From: Holophagales bacterium
Lineage (GTDB): Bacteria; Acidobacteriota; Thermoanaerobaculia; Multivoradales; Multivoraceae
Reading direction: 5' to 3'
DNA length: 64,000 nt
NCBI GenBank assembly: GCA_009837885.1
Contig: VXSP01000032.1
Location: forward strand, 1 to 64,000
Shown: piece after piece, positions 58,363 through 64,000 of the stretch
Position numbering within the stretch: the stretch's first letter is position 1
How the letters are laid out: each line of letters opens with the position of its first letter
Translations under genes and position numbers: made by a program
Notes under the pieces: model-generated
Told to the model about the DNA's origin: nothing
What the model saw: the letters and a program-made list of their open reading frames with translations, nothing else
Database searches by the model: none

Positions 58363-60690
58363 TCACTCCGGCATGGCGGGCGCCTCCACCCGGATCGGCA
58401 GCCGTAGCGGCACGACGCCGCGCTGCTCGAACCAGGCGACGTGCTCGTAGACGAGGTCGATCTCCAGCGTGTAGTCGCCCGGTTCGTCCGGTGCTCGAAC
58501 CCGCAGCATCACCGTCTCGAAGCCGCCCGGACCCAGGTTCGGCAACAGGCTGCGGCGGCCTTCCGGGGCGATCCGGGGGCCGGGCTCCTCGCCTTCGGCC
58601 GTCGCGATCCCCTGCCGCCAGCGGGACGCGAGGTTCACTCCGACGTAGCCCTGGCGGCGCCAGGTGACCTGGGACTCGTTCGTCACGCCCACCGGGAGTT
58701 CGACTTCCGCACCGGCCGGAAGCGTGGCCGGTGTCAGGCCGACGGTTCCGATCCGCGCCGCGAAGACCTCCGCGTTCATGTGCTCCTCGCTGCCGAGGAA
58801 GCGCAGTTCGGCGCCGAGGTAGAAGGTCTCTTCCGTTTCGCGGTTCCAGGCGTAGACGGCGCACGGGGCCGGCGGCCGCACCCTGGTCCAGACAGTCGGC
58901 GCGCCGCGGTCCGTCTCGACGCGCAGGCGGTGGACGTAGCTGCGGTGGCCGTCGCGCCTTCGCGTCTTGTGCGGCCTGGACGAAGCGAGAGTCACCCGCT
59001 GGCGCCGGCCGGCCTCGGCGAACTCCACGTCGACCGGCGGACCGCCGTCGAGCCGCAGGCGCACGCGATTCGGCGCCACGGGCGAAGTGACGAAGAGCCC
59101 CAGGCTGTCGAACCGGTGCCGGGACTCGATGAACAGCTCGCTCGGTCCGCGGGCGGCGACCCACCAGGAACCGCCGCGTTCCAGCACCCGGTCGGCCCGG
59201 CCCAGGATCGTCGTGCCGGCGATGCTCCTCCGCTCGTAGCCGGGCACGTTGCGCAGCGAGAACTCGAACGGCAGGTAGCGCAACGGAGCGTTGCGGGTGT
59301 GCGCCTGCAGCGTCGGCGCGGGCACGTTGACCCCGAAGGGCGCCAGAACCATCGCGCCGACGAACAGGCCGGCGGCCAGGAAACCGGCCGGCAGCGTCCA
59401 CGGCGGGATCCGGCCCGGCACGAGGAAGAGGAAGGCCGGCATCACGCTGACGAAGTAGCGGTTGCCGATGAAGCCGCCGCCGCCCTGCCAGTTCCAGCCG
59501 ATGAAGAGCAGGAAGTAGCCGGCGATCACGGCCAGGGCCAGGACCAGCAGCCAGCGGTCCCGGTCGCGGCGGCCGCTGAACAGGAACAGGCCGAAAGCGA
59601 TGACCGCGAACGGGTGGTAGGGCATGAGCCCCGCATGGCGGCCGACCAGGAAGTAGCCGACGTTCTCGACCACTTCGCCGAACGACTGGCGGGGAATGCG
59701 GAAGAGCCAGGAGAACGTGTTGCCGGTCGGTGATTCCGGGATGGTCACCGCGGCGGCCGCTTCGCCGGTCGCAGGCGTGGCTCCGGCCGCGACCCGGCGG
59801 GCCTCGACGATCTCCGGCGGCCATCCGCCCGGCTCGCACACGCGCACCGCCGCCCGCACGTCGGAGCCGAGGTAAGGCAGCAACTGGCCCGTCCATCCGA
59901 GCGACATCGCCGAAAGCAGCGTCAGCGAGGCCGCGAAGCCGGCGATCCAGAGGGCGGCCGTACGCCACTGCCGCCGCAGGAGCCAGGCGCCGGCCAGCGG
60001 CAGGGCGATCGCGGCGAACATCGGCTTGTTGTAGGCCGGCAGCGCCAGCAACACGCCGGAGAGAACGGTCAGCCACCAGGCGCGCCGGCGGTTCTCGAAG
60101 CCCCAGTAGAGGGCGCCGAAGACGCCGAACATGTTGAACACCTCCGGCTGGAGCCAGAACACGTAGCGCGAGCAGGCCGAGAGCAGCAGGACGCCGCATG
60201 CGAAGGTGGCGGCGACGGCGGGCGAGGCGCGGCGCGCCAGGAACATCGCGGCCAGCCACAGCATGGCGACGAACAGCGCCATGTTGAGGAAGAGCAGCCC
60301 GTTCGCGCCCCACAGGGCGGCGAAAGGCGCTCCGAACAGCGGGTAGGCCAGCGGCTTGCCGTAGTGGACGGTCTGCCAGCCGTCCGAGGTCATCAGGATC
60401 AGGTTGCCGGTCGAACTGAACGGGAACTCCTCGAGCAGCCGGTCGCCGTCGGCGGGCTCGTAGCTGAGGTCGAAGTCGCGCGCCAGGCTGAGCGCCATCA
60501 GGTAGTACGCCGATTCGTCCGCCTTGAGCGTCGCCGGCTGGCCGGGTTTGCCGATGGTCAACGGCACCGCGAGGAGGAACAGGCTCAGGGCCGCCAGGGT
60601 CACAGTCGCGGTGCGGCTCGCGAACAGCCCTTCGCGGTCCTGGAGCCGGGCCCGGAAAGGCGCGGCCAGTGCCCGGATGGCGCTCCTCAC
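58363..60690 (-). CDS. GT39-like polytopic membrane protein with extracellular beta domains
   Basis: A GTG at 60690 overlaps the upstream stop (GTGA) and gives 775 residues. The first ~450 have about eleven membrane segments. The first outside loop carries acidic ADESAYYLMALSLARDFDL, the position of the catalytic Asp/Glu in GT-C glycosyltransferases such as GT39/ArnT. Later loops hold WLQPEVFNMFGVFGALYWG. The last ~320 residues are soluble beta-sandwich-like (SLGLFVTSPVAPNRVRLRLD, VGVTNESQVTWRRQGYVGVN). Glycosylation with polyprenyl-phosphate sugars is inferred; acceptor unknown. It is translated with the preceding propeller gene. Confidence 0.75.
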   Translation of the reverse strand: MRSAIRALAAPFRARLQDREGLFASRTATVTLAALSLFLLAVPLTIGKPGQPATLKADESAYYLMALSLARDFDLSYEPADGDRLLEEFPFSSTGNLILMTSDGWQTVHYGKPLAYPLFGAPFAALWGANGLLFLNMALFVAMLWLAAMFLARRASPAVAATFACGVLLLSACSRYVFWLQPEVFNMFGVFGALYWGFENRRRAWWLTVLSGVLLALPAYNKPMFAAIALPLAGAWLLRRQWRTAALWIAGFAASLTLLSAMSLGWTGQLLPYLGSDVRAAVRVCEPGGWPPEIVEARRVAAGATPATGEAAAAVTIPESPTGNTFSWLFRIPRQSFGEVVENVGYFLVGRHAGLMPYHPFAVIAFGLFLFSGRRDRDRWLLVLALAVIAGYFLLFIGWNWQGGGGFIGNRYFVSVMPAFLFLVPGRIPPWTLPAGFLAAGLFVGAMVLAPFGVNVPAPTLQAHTRNAPLRYLPFEFSLRNVPGYERRSIAGTTILGRADRVLERGGSWWVAARGPSELFIESRHRFDSLGLFVTSPVAPNRVRLRLDGGPPVDVEFAEAGRRQRVTLASSRPHKTRRRDGHRSYVHRLRVETDRGAPTVWTRVRPPAPCAVYAWNRETEETFYLGAELRFLGSEEHMNAEVFAARIGTVGLTPATLPAGAEVELPVGVTNESQVTWRRQGYVGVNLASRWRQGIATAEGEEPGPRIAPEGRRSLLPNLGPGGFETVMLRVRAPDEPGDYTLEIDLVYEHVAWFEQRGVVPLRLPIRVEAPAMPE

Positions 60691-61748
60691 GGCCGTACCC
60701 CGGCAGACCCGGGTTCGGCGCGCCAGCCGGACGTCCCGGGCCAGAGCGCGCGCAGGCGCCCCGACGTGGAGTCGCGGTCGAGAACGGGCGCCGTCGATGT
60801 CGCCGCCTCGAAGCGCAGCGCCGAAGCCGGCCCGGCCGCGGTCCAGGTCCGGCTCGCGCCCTCGAGGTAGAGCAGCGTGTCGTCGCCGCCGGCCCATTCC
60901 GGGTAGAGAGAGTCGGCGGGACCTGCCCAGTCCTCGCCGCTCCAGCGACCGTCTTCGAAGCGCGCCGTCCGCACCCGGTAGACGCGGCCGTCGTAGCGGC
61001 TCCAGGCGACCGCGGCGCCGTCCCGGGTGACCCGGAGCCGCGGCGTGATGTCGGGCACGCCGTTGTCGGGCGAGACGCGGCCGCCGACCCAGCTCCCGTC
61101 CGCTTGCCGTCGCCGCCAGACGAGTTCGTCGTCCTCGCCGTCGAAAGCGCACCAGACGAGCAGCCAGGAACCGTCGGCGAGCACCGCCGCGTCCAGAGCG
61201 GTCTGGGAACCGGGGCCGTCCGCGACCAGCCGGACGGGAGGCTCGAAGGCGCCGTTGCGCCAGGGCGCCAGCCAGACCTCCTGGCCGCGGGGACGGCTCG
61301 CTTCGAGCCAGGCAAGGCCGTGCAGCGGCTCTGGTCCGCCCGATGCGAGCCACCGGGCCGAGGCGAGCCGGTTCTCCTGTCGCGGGCGTTCCGGCGCCGG
61401 CAGAGCGGTCACTTCCCCGCCGCGACCGGCGTACAGCAGGAAGCGCTGGCCGTCCGCGCCGCGGGCGACGCCCGCGACCGCCCACTCCGCCCTTCCGTCA
61501 GGTTCCGGGCCGTCGGGTTGCGGCTCGATCAGGACCAGGTCGTCGTAGCGGGCGACGTCAGCCGCTCCGGCCGCGGGCAACTCCACGGAGCGTTCGGTTC
61601 CCAGCCAAAGGACGGGCGGTTCGGCGGTCGCCTGCAGGTGCGCCCAGGCCGATCCGCGGTAGGCGGTGAGCCCGTCGGCGGCGATTCCACCAGGAGACGC
61701 GCCGGCCAGGGCGAGGATCGTCAGCGTCAGGCGAAGCGACCTCGGCAT
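60687..61748 (-). CDS. Secreted beta-propeller-like protein of unknown function
   Basis: 353 residues from the ATG at 61748. A signal peptide (SLRLTLTILALAGASPGGIA) is followed by repeated beta-strand units with Asp-box-like or tryptophan-rich ends (GLAWLEASRPRGQEVWLAPW, GSWLLVWCAFDGEDDELVWR, GAAVAWSRYDGRVYRVRTAR). This is a sialidase/WD-like propeller pattern without identifiable catalytic residues. It overlaps the GT39-like gene by four bases and is divergent from an SDR gene. The family is not recognised. Confidence 0.7.
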   Translation of the reverse strand: MPRSLRLTLTILALAGASPGGIAADGLTAYRGSAWAHLQATAEPPVLWLGTERSVELPAAGAADVARYDDLVLIEPQPDGPEPDGRAEWAVAGVARGADGQRFLLYAGRGGEVTALPAPERPRQENRLASARWLASGGPEPLHGLAWLEASRPRGQEVWLAPWRNGAFEPPVRLVADGPGSQTALDAAVLADGSWLLVWCAFDGEDDELVWRRRQADGSWVGGRVSPDNGVPDITPRLRVTRDGAAVAWSRYDGRVYRVRTARFEDGRWSGEDWAGPADSLYPEWAGGDDTLLYLEGASRTWTAAGPASALRFEAATSTAPVLDRDSTSGRLRALWPGTSGWRAEPGSAGVRP

Positions 61749-61755
61749 CAACCGC

Positions 61756-61775
61756 AGCTTACCGGCCGGTAAGCT
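61756..61775. promoter_or_regulatory. Perfect 20-bp palindrome in a divergent promoter region
   Basis: AGCTTACCGGCCGGTAAGCT fills most of the 34-base gap between two divergent genes (starts at 61748 and 61783). A perfect palindrome in so short a shared control region suggests an operator for a dimeric repressor; the ACCGGCCGGT centre resembles TetR-type sites. Confidence 0.55.
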
Positions 61776-61782
61776 CCGCCCC

Positions 61783-62514
61783 GTGTCGAGGTTCGCCGAT
61801 CGGATAGCGGTCGTGGCCGGGGCCACCGGCGCGATCGGCGGGGCGATCGCCCGGACGCTCGCCGCGGAAGGGGCGTCCCTGCTGCTCCTGGGCCGGGACG
61901 AGGCGCGGCTGCGGGCGATCGGTGAGGAACTCGAGACGCAAGGCTGCGCCGTTCGGACCCTCGCCGGAGACCTCACCGGCCAGCCGGCTGTCGCGCAGGC
62001 CGGCGCGTCCGCCGAGTCGCTGGGCGATGGCGTGGACCTGTTCGTTCACGCCGCCGGCGTTTTCCGCGCGGGTCCGCTCGAATCGGCGCCGATCGAGGAC
62101 CTCGACCTCCAGTTCGCGGTCAACGTCCGCGCTCCGTACCTCCTGACCCGGCGACTGTTGCCCGCGCTCCGTGCCCGCCGTGGTCTGGTCGTGTTCGTCA
62201 ACTCGACGGCGGGCCTCGGGGCGGGCGCCGGCAGCGCCGCCTACGCCGCGAGCAAGCACGCGCTGCGGGCGGTCGCCGACGGCCTGCGCGCCGAAGTGAA
62301 CGCCGACGGCGTGCGGGTGCTGAGCGTCTACCCCGGAAGGACACGCGGCCGGATGCAGCGGGAGGTCTGCCGGAGTCTCGGCCAGCGCTACGACGCGGAG
62401 CGCTTCCTCGATCCCGCGGACGTGGCGACCGCGATCGTCGACGCCGCCGCGCTGCCGCCGTCGGCCGAGGTCTACGACCTGCGGCTGCGGCCGGCCAGCA
62501 AGCCGCGGCTGTAG
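61783..62514 (+). CDS. Short-chain dehydrogenase/reductase
   Basis: 243 residues from a GTG. Cofactor motif VVAGATGAIGGAIA is the Rossmann glycine motif (TGxxxGxG variant). LGRD at the second strand fits NADP preference. HAAGVF is in place of the usual NNAG. The catalytic serine is in VVFVNSTAGLG and the Tyr/Lys pair in AYAASKHAL. Substrate unknown. It shares a 34-base divergent control region with the propeller gene. Confidence 0.9.
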   Translation: MSRFADRIAVVAGATGAIGGAIARTLAAEGASLLLLGRDEARLRAIGEELETQGCAVRTLAGDLTGQPAVAQAGASAESLGDGVDLFVHAAGVFRAGPLESAPIEDLDLQFAVNVRAPYLLTRRLLPALRARRGLVVFVNSTAGLGAGAGSAAYAASKHALRAVADGLRAEVNADGVRVLSVYPGRTRGRMQREVCRSLGQRYDAERFLDPADVATAIVDAAALPPSAEVYDLRLRPASKPRL

Positions 62515-62613
62515 CGGAGAGTCGTGGCCGCTTCGCGGCCCGCTCTTCTGGCCGCCTCCGGCGGCAGCGGGTCAGAGGACCCGCGCACCGAGAGGGCGGC
62601 AGGCTGTGGCGCC

Positions 62614-64000
62614 CTACTCCCGGTCCGGCGCCGGCTTGCGCGACGTCACGACGTAGCCCAGCGCGCGTAGCCGTTCCATCTCTTCCGGACTGATCTCGGG
62701 CTCGCCCCGCTCGGCGAGCCTGGCGGCCAGGTCGGAGCCGTTCTCCGCTTGCCAGCGGTCCTGCAACCGGCGCGCGAAGTCGTCCTCGGCGGCGCCCGGC
62801 TCGACCGCGCCGCCGACTTCCCACTCGTAGGCCTGGAGGCCGGGACGCGTTCCGGGCGCTCCCATGAGCGGCGGCGCGTTCTCGAACTCCCGTTCGAGGC
62901 GAGCGGTCAGCTCCTCCGGCGCTTCCGCCAGCGGTGACGGCGGCTCGCCGCCGGCCAGCGCCAGCATCGCGTCGTGGTAGCGCTCCTCCGAGGGCGCGAA
63001 GCGGCTGGTCCACATGAGCTGGCGGTCCCCCTCGACCAGGGACATCCGGTTCACGCCGTTGCCCAGGTAGAGCTCGGACAGGGCGCCGTCCGCGCTGGGT
63101 TCGAACAGGCTGGGCGGGCTGCCGGCCGGCGGCGTGCCGCCGGCGGCTTCGATCAGCGTAGAGAACAGGCGGTGGTTGGCCACGGTCGCGCCGGGGTCGA
63201 TCGCGCGGTGCCAGTCCGCCGGCAGCTTGACGATCAGCGGCACCTCGATCAGCACCCGGTGCAGGCTGTTGCCGTGCAGGACCTGGCCGTTCTCGCCGAA
63301 CTCCTCGCCGTGATCGGAGGTCACGGCGATCAGGGCCTCGTCGAAGTGGCCGCTGTCACGCAGCGCGTCCAGCATCCGCCCGACCTCGCTGTCCGCGTGA
63401 GCGGCGGTCAGTTGGTAGAGCTGCCACGCCCTTTCCCGCTGATCCGGATCGAGGGGCCTGTCCGGATCCGCGAACGGCCGCATCTCGAGCGGTGTGATGC
63501 GCTCCGGCAGGTCGTCGCGCGGCGCCTCCAGGCGATCGAGATAGCGGCCGTGGCGGCGGTAGGGCGCGTGCGGCGGCAGCAGGTGCATCCACACGAACTG
63601 CTGTCCGCCGTCGAGCGCCGCCAGGACTTCCGTGACCCGTTCCATACGGCTCACCGGACCGAAGCGGTCGAAGCCGCGGACGTAGCCGAAGGTCTGGGTG
63701 AGCCAACTGTTCGAACGGAAGGCCGCGTTCTCGTAGCCGAGTTCACGGAGGATCTCGGGCAGGGTCGGCACGTCGTCGCGCAGGTGGGCGCGGGCGCTGT
63801 GCCAACTGCCGTGACGCCAGGGTTGCTGGCCGGTGAACAGGGACGCCATCGACGGCACCGTCCAGCTCGACGTCGTGATCGCCGTGCCGGCCCAGTCCGC
63901 TTCGGCGGCGAGCGCATCCAGGTTCGGCAGCAAGCCGGTGCCGACCAGATCGGCGCGCAGCGCGTCGATCGTGATCAGCACGATGGGTCCGCGGTGGACC
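62614..64000 (-). CDS. Sulfatase-fold hydrolase/transferase (5' end beyond window)
   Basis: At least 462 residues; the frame is open at the right edge (GPIVLITIDALRADLVG). Alkaline-phosphatase superfamily with sulfatase-like layout: metal Asp in ITIDALRADL, SSWTVPSMASLFTGQQPWRH at the nucleophile, MHLLPPHAPY, VTSDHGEEFGE and NSLHRVLIEVPLIVKLP. The usual Cys/Ser-x-Pro-Ser-Arg formylglycine site reads Thr-Val-Pro-Ser-Met. This suggests a phosphodiester hydrolase or phosphotransferase with Thr nucleophile, or an inactive sulfatase. Convergent with the SDR gene. Confidence 0.85.
   Translation of the reverse strand, partial: VHRGPIVLITIDALRADLVGTGLLPNLDALAAEADWAGTAITTSSWTVPSMASLFTGQQPWRHGSWHSARAHLRDDVPTLPEILRELGYENAAFRSNSWLTQTFGYVRGFDRFGPVSRMERVTEVLAALDGGQQFVWMHLLPPHAPYRRHGRYLDRLEAPRDDLPERITPLEMRPFADPDRPLDPDQRERAWQLYQLTAAHADSEVGRMLDALRDSGHFDEALIAVTSDHGEEFGENGQVLHGNSLHRVLIEVPLIVKLPADWHRAIDPGATVANHRLFSTLIEAAGGTPPAGSPPSLFEPSADGALSELYLGNGVNRMSLVEGDRQLMWTSRFAPSEERYHDAMLALAGGEPPSPLAEAPEELTARLEREFENAPPLMGAPGTRPGLQAYEWEVGGAVEPGAAEDDFARRLQDRWQAENGSDLAARLAERGEPEISPEEMERLRALGYVVTSRKPAPDRE

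Noticed and set aside
62515..62613. Further R2 copy between the SDR and sulfatase-fold genes
   Set aside because: GGCCGCCTCCGGCGGC looks similar but lacks the CTGGGTG lead and the spacing of the two hairpins.

Overview
This 64 kb window is chromosomal DNA from a very GC-rich Gram-negative bacterium. Evidence for an outer membrane includes a Wzm/Wzt-type O-polysaccharide exporter, lipoproteins with clear lipoboxes and a PpiD-like periplasmic chaperone. The gene content (bS21-mutS2-dnaG-rpoD cluster, Rrf2-suf operon, PQQ enzyme with an embedded cytochrome motif, surface-glycan genes) would fit an Acidobacteriota-like lineage, but that is an inference from content and needs marker-gene phylogeny. 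I see no prophage, transposase, rRNA or CRISPR array. Genes are tightly packed, many start codons overlap the preceding stop (ATGA, GTGA, TTGA, TGATG), and GTG/TTG starts are common.

Layout. 1-5975 (minus): threonine operon thrA-asd-thrB-thrC; thrC runs into a G homopolymer at the left edge. 6074-8322: ruvB (plus) and ruvA (minus, behind a ppiD-like gene) face each other, and ruvB is bracketed by two inverted copies of a ~180 bp palindromic element. 10402-17193 (plus): cell-shape cluster mreB-mreC-mreD-mrdA-rodA, then an RNase G/E gene. 17190-21946 (plus): a kinase/glycosidase-like fusion, wzm, wzt and a DUF3467 gene. 21997-25555 (minus): acyl-CoA synthetase, YggS-type PLP protein, zinc-ribbon coiled-coil protein and a CAU tRNA. 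25678-33287 (plus): a lipoprotein, then rpsU-mutS2-dnaG-rpoD and tRNA-Asn. 33352-38882: pckA, acs, an AI-2E-type permease, and on the minus strand a steroid-reductase-type membrane enzyme. 38987-45798 (plus): rrf2-sufB-sufC-sufD-sufS-sufU-sufT and a small periplasmic phosphatase-like protein. 45837-48597: an unknown membrane protein and transketolase. 48661-54928 (minus): DUF4143 ATPase, PQQ dehydrogenase, beta-lactamase-fold serine hydrolase, tRNA-Lys and purA. 55031-64000: probable envelope or surface-glycan genes (membrane phosphodiesterase, DUF4910 peptidase-like protein, GT39-like membrane protein, secreted propeller protein, SDR, partial sulfatase-fold protein).

The most unusual content is non-coding. 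(1) A 177-181 bp element present three times has terminal inverted repeats of ~35 bp that differ between copies yet stay complementary within each copy. Copies A and B flank ruvB in opposite orientation, so inverting the segment would give the usual ruvA-ruvB order; copy C splits mutS2 from dnaG. (2) A ~40 bp double-hairpin mini-repeat occurs about six times, once in frame inside a coding region and once at a possible N-terminal extension. (3) The 5' end of thrB is partly duplicated, in a diverged form, just upstream of itself.
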